A stretch of DNA of 64,000 nt, from positions 1 through 64,000 of the forward strand of contig NZ_FONG01000017.1 of assembly GCF_900112845.1 (NCBI RefSeq). Direction: 5' to 3'. This DNA is from Actinacidiphila alni (GTDB lineage: Bacteria; Actinomycetota; Actinomycetes; Streptomycetales; Streptomycetaceae). The stretch's first letter is position 1. Each line of letters begins with the position of its first letter. Made by a program: the position numbers and the translations under genes. Shown here one piece after another: positions 33,684-41,462 of the stretch. The notes below the pieces were generated by a model. It was not told the origin of the DNA, did no database searches, and worked only from the letters and a program-made list of their open reading frames with translations.

Positions 33684-35017
33684 CGGGGATTCAGAAAGTA
33701 ACGGGCGGTCTGCCGCCGGCGTTCCTGCGGCTGTGGGCGGCCTCCGGGGTGTCCGGGCTCGGCGACGGCGTCTATCTGGCGGCGCTGCCGCTGCTCGCGT
33801 CGTCACTGACGCACGACCCGTTCACGCTCAGCCTGGTGGCGGCGACCGCGCTGGTGCCGTGGCTGCTGTTCGGGCTGATCGGCGGTGCGCTGGTGGACCG
33901 TTGGGACCGGCAGCGCACGATGTGGACGGTGGACGCCGGGCGCGCGGTGCTGCTGGCGGTGCCGGTGGTCGCGGCGGCTTTCGACGTACTCAGCATTCCG
34001 CTGCTCGTCGGCGTCGCCTTCCTGCTCGGCACCGGGCAGTTGCTGTTCGACACGGCGGCGCAGGCGTACATCCCGGAGCTGCTGAGCCGCGAGCCCGCGG
34101 GGTTGCGGGTCGCCAACTCCCGCCTCCAGGCCACCACTTCGGCCGGTGAGGGCTTTGTCGGACCGCCGACCGGGAGTGTGCTGTTCACCATCGGGCGGGC
34201 GGTGCCCTTCGCGCTGGACGCGCTGTCCTTCGCGCTGAGCGCGATCCTCATCCGTACGCTGCCGGCCGGGCCGAAGCGCGCCGAGGCATCGGACAAGGCC
34301 AAGGACGGTGCGCGCGGCGGCATTTGGGCCGAGGCGCGGGCCGGGGCGTCGTACGTCTTCCACCACCGGGTGCTGCTCGGGCTGGCGCTGCGGCCCGCGA
34401 TCGGGAACATCGCCTTCATGGCCGGTGAGGGCGTCCTCGTCCTCTTCGCGCACGAGCGGCTGCACATCTCGTCGTCCGGCTACGGTCTGCTGCTGGCCTG
34501 CGAGGCCGTCGGCGGGCTCGCGGGGTCCACGTTCGCCGGGCGGATCGGCGAACGGCTCGGCACCGGCGGCGCGCTCACCGCGACCGCCGCCGTCGAGGGG
34601 CTCGCGCTGCTCGGCTTCGCCGTCTCCCCCGGCGCCGTCCCGGCCGGCTGCTGCCTCGCCGTCCTCGGGGCCGCGATGGGCGCGACGATGGTGCTCGGCG
34701 CGACCGTCCGCCAGTCCATCGTCCCGGCCGAACTCATGGGCCGCGTCACCGCCGTCACCCGCCTGCTCGCCGTCTCCGCGGCCCCGCTCGGCGCTCTCCT
34801 CGGCGGCTTCCTCGCCTCCTCCTACGGCCTGCGCGCGCCCTTCCTCGTCGGCTCCGCCCTGCTGATGGCGATGACCTTCGTCACCGCCTCCCTCACCACC
34901 AACCACCGCGTGGAGGATGCCCTCGCGGCCGCCCGGCCGCGCCCGACGACGGCCGAGGTCACGGAAGACGTCGAGGTCACGAAAGCGGTCGCGGTCACGG
35001 AAGCGGCGGCCTCCTAG
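33680..35017 (+). CDS. MFS transporter (enterobactin-exporter/MdfA-like efflux family)
   Basis: The 445-residue protein starts at an ATGA overlap. It has about 12 hydrophobic segments and the MFS motif A variant GGALVDRWDRQRTMWTVDAGR between helices 2 and 3. It belongs to the actinobacterial MFS_3-like group, to which tetracycline/macrolide-type exporters also belong. A Val/Glu/Thr-rich cytoplasmic tail ends the protein. Co-expression with the HTH regulator suggests substrate-inducible export; the substrate is unknown. Confidence 0.88.
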   Translation: MTGIQKVTGGLPPAFLRLWAASGVSGLGDGVYLAALPLLASSLTHDPFTLSLVAATALVPWLLFGLIGGALVDRWDRQRTMWTVDAGRAVLLAVPVVAAAFDVLSIPLLVGVAFLLGTGQLLFDTAAQAYIPELLSREPAGLRVANSRLQATTSAGEGFVGPPTGSVLFTIGRAVPFALDALSFALSAILIRTLPAGPKRAEASDKAKDGARGGIWAEARAGASYVFHHRVLLGLALRPAIGNIAFMAGEGVLVLFAHERLHISSSGYGLLLACEAVGGLAGSTFAGRIGERLGTGGALTATAAVEGLALLGFAVSPGAVPAGCCLAVLGAAMGATMVLGATVRQSIVPAELMGRVTAVTRLLAVSAAPLGALLGGFLASSYGLRAPFLVGSALLMAMTFVTASLTTNHRVEDALAAARPRPTTAEVTEDVEVTKAVAVTEAAAS

Positions 35018-35086
35018 GCCCGCGGCGACCCACGTAGGGCATGCTGTCCGCCTGACCGTTGATCCGACGGTCCGAGGGGGGATCGC

Positions 35087-35311
35087 ATGGGGAATCACAT
35101 GGGAAAGAAGATCGGGTTCGTGGCGCTCGGTGTGCTCATGGCCGTCATGGCCGTCATGAGTTTCGTCGGGAGCGTACGCAGCCTGCACACGTTGGTGCTG
35201 ATTCCGCCCGGCGTGGCTACGGCTGTGGCGTCCTGGTACGCCTTCCGGGCAGCGTTCGCGCGACCGGTGCCCGCGACTGAGCAGGCTCCTCGGCAGACCT
35301 GGTACCGCTGA
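35087..35311 (+). CDS. Small two-helix membrane protein
   Basis: ATG 35087 follows AGGGGGGATCGC; MGKKIG four codons later is an alternative start. The 74-residue product has two hydrophobic segments (about 8-28 and 34-52) separated by a short polar turn and ends in a basic/polar tail. No family is recognised. A strong terminator follows 26 bp later. Confidence 0.7.
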   Translation: MGNHMGKKIGFVALGVLMAVMAVMSFVGSVRSLHTLVLIPPGVATAVASWYAFRAAFARPVPATEQAPRQTWYR

Positions 35312-35337
35312 GATCCGCGGCCACCGCAGCGCATACG

Positions 35338-35372
35338 CCGACGGCCCCGGGCATCGTGCCCAGGGCCGTCGG
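35338..35372. terminator. Bidirectional terminator
   Basis: CCGACGGCCC...GGGCA and TGCCC...GGGCCGTCGG pair over about 15 bp with one mismatch, between convergent genes ending at 35311 and 35411. Confidence 0.7.
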
Positions 35373-35410
35373 TGTGCCGCCCGTCAGGCCGTCAGGGGAT
35401 CAGGGGGGGA

Positions 35411-35989
35411 TCAGGGCTTGATGACGACGGTGTGGACCATCTTGTCCGCGAAGGTCTGCCTCTTCTCGTCCCACGCCGGCCACAGGAAGCCGAGGTAGCA
35501 GGGCAGGGCGTCGAGGATGTGCAGCAGGCGGCGGCCGAAGGCCGTGCCGAAGCCGACGATCTGGCCGTCGGCCTCGCGCAGCAGCCGGGTGCCGACCACC
35601 TTGCGGCCGGGGGTCTGGCCGGTGGTGCCGTCCATGTACGACAGCCACACGGCGCCCACCAGGCCGACCAGCCCGCCCAGCAGCGTGCCCGCGATGCCGC
35701 CGATGCCGAAGCGCAGGACGGCGTACGGCACACCGACGATCAGGCTGTCGATCAGGTAGGAGCCCGCGCGCTCGCCCCAGTTGGCCAGCGGCGGCATCCC
35801 GGTCGGCTGCTGGCCGTACGCCGCCTGGTCCGGCTGGCCGCCGCCGGGGTAGGAGGGTATGCCGCCGCCCTGCCCGTACGGGTTCTGCTGACTGTAGGGG
35901 TCGGGGGTCTGTCCGGCCGGGTCGTGCTGCCACGGACCCGACTGCCCGCCGGAGGCACCGTCGTACGGGGGTGGCTGTCTGTCGCTCAT
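35411..35989 (-). CDS. RDD-family membrane protein
   Basis: ATG 35989 gives 192 residues. The first 75 are a Gln/Pro/Tyr/Gly-rich cytoplasmic region (QNPYGQGGG, YPGGGQPDQ). Then come the RDD hallmarks, here as LANWGERAGSYLIDSLIVG (the first R-D-D variant) and TTGQTPGRKVVGTRLL, with three to four membrane helices. RDD proteins are small membrane proteins, some linked to ion or solute exchange. The disordered N-terminus is typical in Streptomyces. Confidence 0.85.
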   Translation of the reverse strand: MSDRQPPPYDGASGGQSGPWQHDPAGQTPDPYSQQNPYGQGGGIPSYPGGGQPDQAAYGQQPTGMPPLANWGERAGSYLIDSLIVGVPYAVLRFGIGGIAGTLLGGLVGLVGAVWLSYMDGTTGQTPGRKVVGTRLLREADGQIVGFGTAFGRRLLHILDALPCYLGFLWPAWDEKRQTFADKMVHTVVIKP

Positions 35990-36139
35990 GCGGGCCAGTA
36001 CAGCGGCTGTGACCGGGCACGGACAAGGCTGTGGGTGCAACGTTTTCGCGCCGTATCCGTATATGTAAGCTCCGGGCCCCGTCCGGGGCAGGTGCTCGCG
36101 GCGGCGGGAAATCGGGATGCGGCCGCCGGACGGCCTGGC

Positions 36140-36145
36140 TAGCGT
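36140..36145 (+). promoter_or_regulatory. -10 box of a leaderless GNAT transcript
   Basis: TAGCGT is followed by 7 nt (CCGGACC) and then the ATG at 36153, predicting transcription from the start codon. Confidence 0.5.
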
Positions 36146-36152
36146 CCGGACC

Positions 36153-36797
36153 ATGGCCCACACGTATCCCCCGCTGAACGTCGAGATCCGCACGCCGCGC
36201 CTCACCCTGGCGGGCGCGACCGACGACCTGCTGGAACGGCTCGTGCCGCACGTGCGGGCCGGGATCGCGGACGGCGAGCCGTGGCCGTTCGACGACCCGA
36301 GTTCGTTCTACGCCGACAGCCCGGAGCGCGAGTGGCGCTGGCTGCGCTCGGTCTGGACCGGCCGCGGCCGGGTCGGCCCGGACGCCTGGCGGCTGTACTT
36401 CGCGGTGGTCCTCGACGGTGAGCCGGTCGGCATGCAGGACCTCACCGCGAGCAATTTCACGCGCTTCGGCACCGTCTCCAGCTTCTCCTGGCTCGCGCCA
36501 GGCGCCCGCGGCCGGGGCCTCGGCAAGGAAATGCGCGCCGCCGTCCTGCACCTGGCCTTCGCCGGTCTCGGCGCCAAAGAGGCGGGCAGCGACGCCTTCT
36601 TCGACAACGCGGCCTCCAACGCCGTTTCCCGCGGCCTCGGTTACCAGGCCAACGGCACCGACTGGGACACCCGCCGCGGTGCCCCGGCCCTCATCCAGCG
36701 GTGGCGCCTCACCCGTGAGGTGTGGGAACGGTCGCGCCGCGACGACATCGAACTCTCCGGCGTCGAGGCGTGCTTGCCCGTCCTGGGCATCGGCTAG
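36153..36797 (+). CDS. GNAT-family N-acetyltransferase (RimJ/RimL-like)
   Basis: The 214-residue protein begins VEIRTPRLTLAGATDDLLERL, typical of RimJ/L-type acetyltransferases, and has motif A in FSWLAPGARGRGLGKEMRAAVLHLAF, with RGRGLG binding acetyl-CoA. The end AFFDNAASNAVSRGLGYQANGTD is the usual motif B. Substrates of this group are protein N-termini or small amines; none can be assigned. It converges with the HATPase gene with a 4-bp overlap. Confidence 0.88.
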   Translation: MAHTYPPLNVEIRTPRLTLAGATDDLLERLVPHVRAGIADGEPWPFDDPSSFYADSPEREWRWLRSVWTGRGRVGPDAWRLYFAVVLDGEPVGMQDLTASNFTRFGTVSSFSWLAPGARGRGLGKEMRAAVLHLAFAGLGAKEAGSDAFFDNAASNAVSRGLGYQANGTDWDTRRGAPALIQRWRLTREVWERSRRDDIELSGVEACLPVLGIG

Positions 36798-37228
36798 CCG
36801 GCGGCGCCGACATGGGCCCACACGAGCTTGCCGATGCCGTCGCGCTCGCTCACGCCCCAGTTGCCCTCGGTGAGGGCGTCCACCAGCAGCAGGCCGCGGC
36901 CGTGCTCGTCCAGCGACGCGGGGTCGGCGGGGCGTAATTCCGGTGCCTTCACCGACACGTCGTGCACCTCGATGCGGACGGCCCCGTCCGGCAGCCGGAG
37001 GAATCGGGCGCCGATCTCGCTGCCGACGACGGCGTCCGCCGAACGGTCGGCGTGCTGGATCGCGTTCGCGAGGAGCTCGGACAGGACGAGGGTTGCCGCG
37101 TCGGCCAGTTGGGGCAGCTCCCACGCGGTGAGCGTCCGGACGAGCCAGTGCCGCGCCGGGGCGACGGACGCCTCGGCGGCGGGCCAGAGGCGGAGGGCTG
37201 CCGCCGGCTCCGTGAGGGTGTGTTGCAT
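36794..37228 (-). CDS. HATPase (RsbW-like anti-sigma family)
   Basis: This 144-residue stand-alone GHKL domain has an N-box LVLSELLANAIQHA, G1 VHDVSVKAP and G2 DEHGRGLLLVDAL. It would bind ATP and a sigma or anti-anti-sigma partner. It is divergent from the XRE/DUF5753 gene at 37284, with only 55 bp between the start codons and a promoter palindrome there. The two are therefore probably co-regulated, mirroring the locus at 17.6-19.6 kb. Confidence 0.88.
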   Translation of the reverse strand: MQHTLTEPAAALRLWPAAEASVAPARHWLVRTLTAWELPQLADAATLVLSELLANAIQHADRSADAVVGSEIGARFLRLPDGAVRIEVHDVSVKAPELRPADPASLDEHGRGLLLVDALTEGNWGVSERDGIGKLVWAHVGAAG

Positions 37229-37271
37229 GGGCTGACCTTCCGGTTTCGGTCACGTCGGTGACTGGTTACTC

Positions 37272-37284
37272 CTAGCCTGGCTAG
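37272..37284. promoter_or_regulatory. Palindrome overlapping the promoter of the second WhiJ-like gene
   Basis: CTAGCC-T-GGCTAG is a perfect 13-bp palindrome. It contains the putative -10 box TAGCCT (37273-37278) and ends at the first base of the GTG start codon. A bound regulator would block initiation. Confidence 0.6.
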
Positions 37285-38195
37285 TGGCGACAGTGAGTGA
37301 CAGAGCCACCGGTGAGACAGAAGCAACTGTCCAGACAGCGCGGAAAGCCCCTATGAGTGCTGAGACCGAGAACACGGACCCGGACGACACCTCGACTTCC
37401 CCCCTCAAACACTTCGGCCACGAGGTCAAGCTCGAACGCGAGCGACAGGGCATGTCACGAAGCGAGTTGGGCAAGCTGGCGAGCTGCGGCTACTCGCTCG
37501 TGGCGAAGATCGAGGCGGGCGACCGCATGCCCGCGCTGGACTTCGCGGAGTCGTGCGACCGTGCGTTCCCGCACTCCAACGGGCGGTTCGTGCGGCTGTG
37601 GCCGCTGGTGATCCGGTACGCGTACCCGTCGTGGTTCCGACCGTTCGTGGACCTGGAGGCCGCGGCGGCTTCCATCAGGTCGTTCGAGGTGCAAGTCGTC
37701 CCAGGCTTGCTCCAGACGCCCGAATACGCGCGCGCGGTGATGGAAGCGGGCCGGTTGCGCCTGGGCACGCAGCGCGTGGACAACCTGCTCACCGCCCGGA
37801 TGGAGCGTCAGCGCATCCTCAACCGGCCCGATCCGCCCGACCTTTGGGTGATCCTGCACGAGAACGTGCTGCGGGTGCGCGTGGGCACGGCCGACGTGTT
37901 CGGCGCCCAACTCGCCAAGCTGCTCCAGGCGGCCGAAACGCCGAGCACGGTGATCCAAGTGGTGCCTTACGCGGCCGGCGGGCACGCCGGGCTGGCTGGT
38001 CCGTTCGCCATACTCTCGATGGACGAGGGCCCCGACGTGGTCTACGCCGACAGCTTCGCGCAGGGCCAGATCGTCGCTGATCCGGCCGAGGTCAAGGGAG
38101 CGCTGCGGGCCTATGATTTGCTCACCGCAGTGGCTCTGTCACCAAGTGACTCGCTGGACCTGATCCGGATCACCATGAAGGAACTGAACAGATGA
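37284..38195 (+). CDS. XRE-family regulator with DUF5753 domain (WhiJ-like)
   Basis: I take the GTG at 37284, which sits 6 nt after a TAGCCT box and would be leaderless (303 residues). ATG 37353 (MSAETEN) is the conservative alternative (280 residues). The HTH lies at about residues 45-100 (RERQGMSRSELGKLASCGYSLVAKIE) and DUF5753 at about 115-295 (VVPGLLQTPEYARAVMEAG, VVPYAAGGHAGLAGPF). It overlaps the first of two DUF397 genes by 4 nt. Confidence 0.85.
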   Translation: MATVSDRATGETEATVQTARKAPMSAETENTDPDDTSTSPLKHFGHEVKLERERQGMSRSELGKLASCGYSLVAKIEAGDRMPALDFAESCDRAFPHSNGRFVRLWPLVIRYAYPSWFRPFVDLEAAAASIRSFEVQVVPGLLQTPEYARAVMEAGRLRLGTQRVDNLLTARMERQRILNRPDPPDLWVILHENVLRVRVGTADVFGAQLAKLLQAAETPSTVIQVVPYAAGGHAGLAGPFAILSMDEGPDVVYADSFAQGQIVADPAEVKGALRAYDLLTAVALSPSDSLDLIRITMKELNR

Positions 38196-38407
38196 GCAAC
38201 GCCGACAGCCTGCCCGTCCTCGCCTGGCGCAAGTCCTCGTACAGCAGCGACAACGGCGGCAACTGCGTGGAAGTCGCCGTCAACGTGCCCGGTCACGCGC
38301 CCGTACGCGACTCCAAGGACCCCCAGGGCCCGGCTCTCATCTTCTCCACCGCCGCCTGGGCGGCGTTCATCACCGCCGTGCGGTCGGGCAAGTTCCCCAC
38401 CAGCTGA
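38192..38407 (+). CDS. DUF397 protein, first of a tandem pair
   Basis: This 71-residue protein has LAWRKSSYSSDNGGNCVEVAVNV, VRDSKDPQGPALIF and FSTAAWAAFITAVRSG, the complete DUF397 pattern. Its ATGA start overlap couples it to the XRE/DUF5753 gene. It is about 75% identical by eye to the next gene, so the two arose by tandem duplication. Confidence 0.9.
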   Translation: MSNADSLPVLAWRKSSYSSDNGGNCVEVAVNVPGHAPVRDSKDPQGPALIFSTAAWAAFITAVRSGKFPTS

Positions 38408-38424
38408 ACCCACAGGGAGCGCGT

Positions 38425-38619
38425 ATGAGCACTGTGACCTGGCGCAAGTCCTCGTACAGCAGCGACAACGGCGGCGACTGCGTCGAGGTCGCCGTCAACA
38501 TCCCCGGCACCGCCCCCGTACGCGACTCCAAAGACCCCCAGGGCCCCGCCCTGACCTTCACCGCCGCCGCCTGGGCGGACTTCATCACCGACGTACGGGC
38601 CGGACACTTCCCCAGCTGA
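38425..38619 (+). CDS. DUF397 protein, second of a tandem pair
   Basis: The 64-residue copy starts at ATG 38425 after AGGGAGCGCG, with its own Shine-Dalgarno. It keeps VTWRKSSYSSDNGGDCVEVAVNI and VRDSKDPQGPALTF but diverges at both ends from the first copy. Two paralogues behind one regulator may allow heteromeric or graded control. Confidence 0.9.
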   Translation: MSTVTWRKSSYSSDNGGDCVEVAVNIPGTAPVRDSKDPQGPALTFTAAAWADFITDVRAGHFPS

Positions 38620-38632
38620 GCCGAAGAGACGT

Positions 38633-38667
38633 CGGCCCCGCCGTCCACCTCTCGGGCGGCGGGGCCG
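38633..38667. terminator. Bidirectional terminator
   Basis: CGGCCCCGCCG and CGGCGGGGCCG form a perfect 11-bp stem with a 13-nt loop, between the convergent DUF397 and oxidoreductase genes. Confidence 0.7.
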
Positions 38668-38676
38668 GCGTATGGG

Positions 38677-39093
38677 CTAGACGCGGGTCAAGGCGACCAC
38701 AGGGATGGTGCGGCCGGCGCGGGCCTGGAAATCGGCGAAGAAGGGGGCCGTACGGAGTTGGGCCGCCCAGAGGCGGTCGCGTTCGGCGCCCTCGGTGATG
38801 GTGGCCCTGACGTCGAAGGAGTCGGTGCCGACTTCCACGTGAGCATCGGGCGCAGCCCGGAGGTTGTGGAGCCAGTTCGGGTTCTGCGGGCGGCCGCCGT
38901 TCGCGGCGAAGACGATGAGGCGGTCGCCGTCGGTGGCGTAGGCCATCGGAGAGGTGAGGCGGCGGCCGGTGCGGGCGCCGGTCGTGGTGAGCAGCAGCAT
39001 GGGGAGCCCACCGCCGCCGAGGACGCCTCCGTTGGCGCGGAACTGGTTGATGACTAACTGATTGCGCTCGACTCGCTCGGTTGCCTCGGACAC
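38677..39093 (-). CDS. Deazaflavin (F420)-dependent nitroreductase-family protein
   Basis: The GTG at 39093, after TGGAGG, encodes 138 residues. The Ddn-type split beta-barrel signature is clear: LLLTTTGARTGRRLTSPMAYATDGDRLIVFAANGG, PNWLHNLRAAPDAHVEVG, then RDRLWAAQ and PFFADFQARAGRTIPVVALTR. Family members bind F420 (or heme/FAD relatives) and reduce quinones, nitro compounds or other small molecules. F420 use is inferred from the family, not proven. Confidence 0.9.
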   Translation of the reverse strand: MSEATERVERNQLVINQFRANGGVLGGGGLPMLLLTTTGARTGRRLTSPMAYATDGDRLIVFAANGGRPQNPNWLHNLRAAPDAHVEVGTDSFDVRATITEGAERDRLWAAQLRTAPFFADFQARAGRTIPVVALTRV

Positions 39094-39169
39094 CGGCCCG
39101 GTCCTCCAGAAATCGCGGACGCCCCCGTTGGGCGTGACCTCGGGTCCGAACCTACCCAGGCACGGACGG

Positions 39170-39370
39170 CTACGCCCACGTATCGGCGCCGCCGCCGAGC
39201 CACTGGATGAGATCCGTCTGCTCGACCTCGACGTCGTCCAGGCCGGCCCGGCGGAGGAATTCCACGAGGTCGGCGATGCGGTGGGCGCGGCCCACGTCGG
39301 TGCCGCGGATCGTGACGCGGCGCCCGCCGCCGGGGCCCGGCGGATGCACGGTGATCGGCGGAGTGTCCAT
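39170..39370 (-). CDS. Small conserved hypothetical protein
   Basis: ATG 39370 starts a 66-residue protein with no membrane segment. It has a basic glycine-rich strand (PGGGRRVTIRGTDVG) followed by a helix (HRIADLVEFLRRAGL) and an acidic strand DVEVEQTDLIQWLGG. This looks like a compact beta-alpha-beta fold. No family is recognised. Confidence 0.6.
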   Translation of the reverse strand: MDTPPITVHPPGPGGGRRVTIRGTDVGRAHRIADLVEFLRRAGLDDVEVEQTDLIQWLGGGADTWA

Positions 39371-39573
39371 GTCACCAGCCTGCCCCGCGCGGCCCGGGTC
39401 CGCACCCCCGGGCCACCCCCGTAAAGCCGGCCCACTCCCCTGACCTGCGGAAAGACGGAAACGCGGGCAGGACACGGCCGCCGCCGTCAAGACGGTGTCA
39501 ACGTCACGGCCGCCCGCGCCAGGGAAGCGTTAACAACGGCGATACGGGCCCGGACGGGGCCTCTCATGGAGAC

Positions 39574-39591
39574 GCGGGTCGGCCGACCCGC
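39574..39591. promoter_or_regulatory. 18-bp perfect palindrome upstream of kdp
   Basis: GCGGGTCGG-CCGACCCGC lies 38 bp before the first small kdp-leader gene. It could be an operator for a kdp regulator or part of a hairpin; the surrounding 39371-39628 interval otherwise holds no gene. Confidence 0.5.
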
Positions 39592-39628
39592 TCCGTCCCT
39601 TCTCCTTAACGATCCGGGGTCCTCGCCC

Positions 39629-39712
39629 ATGTCCGATGTTGTCTTCGTCCTCGTGACGATCGCGGTGTTCGCCGTGCTCGCCCTGGTGGTCAAGGGGGTC
39701 GAGAAGCTGTGA
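39629..39712 (+). CDS. 27-residue membrane protein heading the kdp operon
   Basis: ATG 39629 encodes [20 protein letters not shown] followed by VKGVEKL: a single membrane helix with a short basic end. Its TGA overlaps the kdpF GTG (GTGA). Tight coupling and membrane character suggest a Kdp accessory peptide rather than a chance frame. It is too short for standard gene finders. Confidence 0.65.
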   Translation: MSDVVFVLVTIAVFAVLALVVKGVEKL

Positions 39713-39798
39713 GTGTCGAGAACGTCGTCGGTCTTGTCGTGGCTGTCTGCCTGCTCGGCTACCTCGTGCTGGCCCTGATCTTCCCGGAGAAGTTCTAG
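39709..39798 (+). CDS. kdpF: Potassium-transporting ATPase subunit F
   Basis: The GTG at 39709 encodes 29 residues with one hydrophobic helix ([20 protein letters not shown]) and the KdpF-type ending FPEKF. KdpF is a lipid-like stabiliser of the KdpFABC complex. It overlaps the preceding small gene by 4 nt, and its TAG shares a base with the kdpA GTG. Confidence 0.9.
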   Translation: MSVENVVGLVVAVCLLGYLVLALIFPEKF

Positions 39799-41462
39799 TG
39801 AACGACACTCTCGCGGGCTGGCTGCAGATCACCGTGCTGATCGCGGCCCTGGCGCTGTCCTACCGCCCGCTGGGCGACTACATGGCCCGTATCCTCACCA
39901 CCGCCAAGCACCTGCGGGTCGAGCGCGGCATCTACCGGCTCGGCGGTGTCGACGCCGACGCGGACCAGAAGTGGTCGGCGTATCTGCGCAGCGTGCTCGC
40001 GTTCTCCGCGGTCTCTGTGCTGTTCCTGTACGCCTTCCAGCGGCTGCAGAATCATCTGCTGCTCTCGCTCGGCTTCGCGCCGGTCAAGGCGGACCAGGCG
40101 TTCAACACGGCCGCCTCCTTCGTGACGAACACGAACTGGCAGTCGTATTCGGGCGAGGTCACGATGGGGCACCTGGTCCAGATGATGGGCCTTGCCGTGC
40201 AGAACTTCGTGTCCGCGGCCGTCGGCATCGCCGTCGTCGCCGCGCTGATCCGCGGCTTCACCCGCAAGCGCACCGACCGGGTCGGCAACTTCTGGGTGGA
40301 CCTGACGCGGATCGTCGTACGGCTGCTGGTGCCGATGGCGTTCGTCTTCGCGGTCGTGCTGGTCGCGTGCGGAGCCGTGCAGAATTTCCACGGCATCCAC
40401 GAGATCTCGACGCTGATCGGCGACAAGCAGTCGGTCACGGGCGGCCCTGTGGCCTCGCAGGAGGCCATCAAGGAGCTGGGCACCAACGGCGGCGGCTTCT
40501 ACAACGCCAACTCCGCGCATCCCTTCGAGAACCCCAACGGCATCTCCAACATCCTGGAGATCTACCTGCTGCTGGTGATCTCCTTCTCGCTGCCGCGCAC
40601 CTTCGGCCGGATGGTCGGCGACCACCGGCAGGGCTACGCGATCCTCGCCGTGATGGGTCTGATCTGGGCCGCGTCGGTGGCGATCATCACCGTCAACGAG
40701 CTGCACAGCGTGAGCAGTTCGGCCGGTCACGCGGCCGGCGGGATGATGGAGGGCAAGGAACAGCGGTTCGGGATCTGGGCGTCGACGCTCTTCGCGGCGT
40801 CCACGACGCTCACCTCGACCGGCGCCGTCAACTCCTTCCACGACTCGTTCTCGCCGGGCGGCGGCGGCATGACGATCTTCAACATGATGCTCGGCGAGAT
40901 CGCGCCGGGCGGTACGGGCTCGGGCCTGTACGGCATCCTGATCCTCGCGATCATCGCGGTGTTCGTGGCCGGGCTGATGGTCGGCCGCACCCCCGAGTAC
41001 CTGGGCAAGAAGCTCGGCGCGCGCGAGATGAAGTTCGCCTCGCTGTACATCCTGGCCACCCCCGCCGTCGTCCTGATCGGCACCGGCCTGGCGATGGCGC
41101 TGCCCGGCGAGCGCGCCTCGATGCTCAACTCCGGGCCGCACGGCTTCTCCGAGGTGCTGTACGCGTTCACCTCCGCCGCCAACAACAACGGTTCGGCGTT
41201 CGCGGGCATCGGTGTCAACACCGAGTGGTACAACACCGCGCTCGGCCTGGCGATGCTGCTCGGCCGTTTCCTGCCGATGATCTTCGTGCTGGCGCTGGCC
41301 GGTTCGCTGGCCCGGCAGCAGCAGGTGCCCGTCACCGCGGGCACCCTGCCCACCCACCGGCCGCAGTTCGTCGGCCTGCTCACGGCCGTGATCATCGTCG
41401 TCGTGGGCCTCACCTACTTCCCCGCACTCTCGCTGGGCCCGCTCGCGGAAGGTCTGCACTGA
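39798..41462 (+). CDS. kdpA: Potassium-transporting ATPase subunit A
   Basis: This 554-residue channel-like subunit has about ten membrane helices. It carries the selectivity-filter regions of the SKT superfamily: [36 protein letters not shown] and [14 protein letters not shown]. KdpA binds and moves K+ in the high-affinity Kdp pump used under potassium limitation. GTG start, overlapping kdpF by one base; its stop overlaps the kdpB start by one base (TGATG). Confidence 0.96.
   Translation: MNDTLAGWLQITVLIAALALSYRPLGDYMARILTTAKHLRVERGIYRLGGVDADADQKWSAYLRSVLAFSAVSVLFLYAFQRLQNHLLLSLGFAPVKADQAFNTAASFVTNTNWQSYSGEVTMGHLVQMMGLAVQNFVSAAVGIAVVAALIRGFTRKRTDRVGNFWVDLTRIVVRLLVPMAFVFAVVLVACGAVQNFHGIHEISTLIGDKQSVTGGPVASQEAIKELGTNGGGFYNANSAHPFENPNGISNILEIYLLLVISFSLPRTFGRMVGDHRQGYAILAVMGLIWAASVAIITVNELHSVSSSAGHAAGGMMEGKEQRFGIWASTLFAASTTLTSTGAVNSFHDSFSPGGGGMTIFNMMLGEIAPGGTGSGLYGILILAIIAVFVAGLMVGRTPEYLGKKLGAREMKFASLYILATPAVVLIGTGLAMALPGERASMLNSGPHGFSEVLYAFTSAANNNGSAFAGIGVNTEWYNTALGLAMLLGRFLPMIFVLALAGSLARQQQVPVTAGTLPTHRPQFVGLLTAVIIVVVGLTYFPALSLGPLAEGLH

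Noticed and set aside
39795-41459. 554-codon minus-strand frame exactly opposite kdpA
   Set aside because: Charged, repetitive antisense translation; kdpA is unmistakable.
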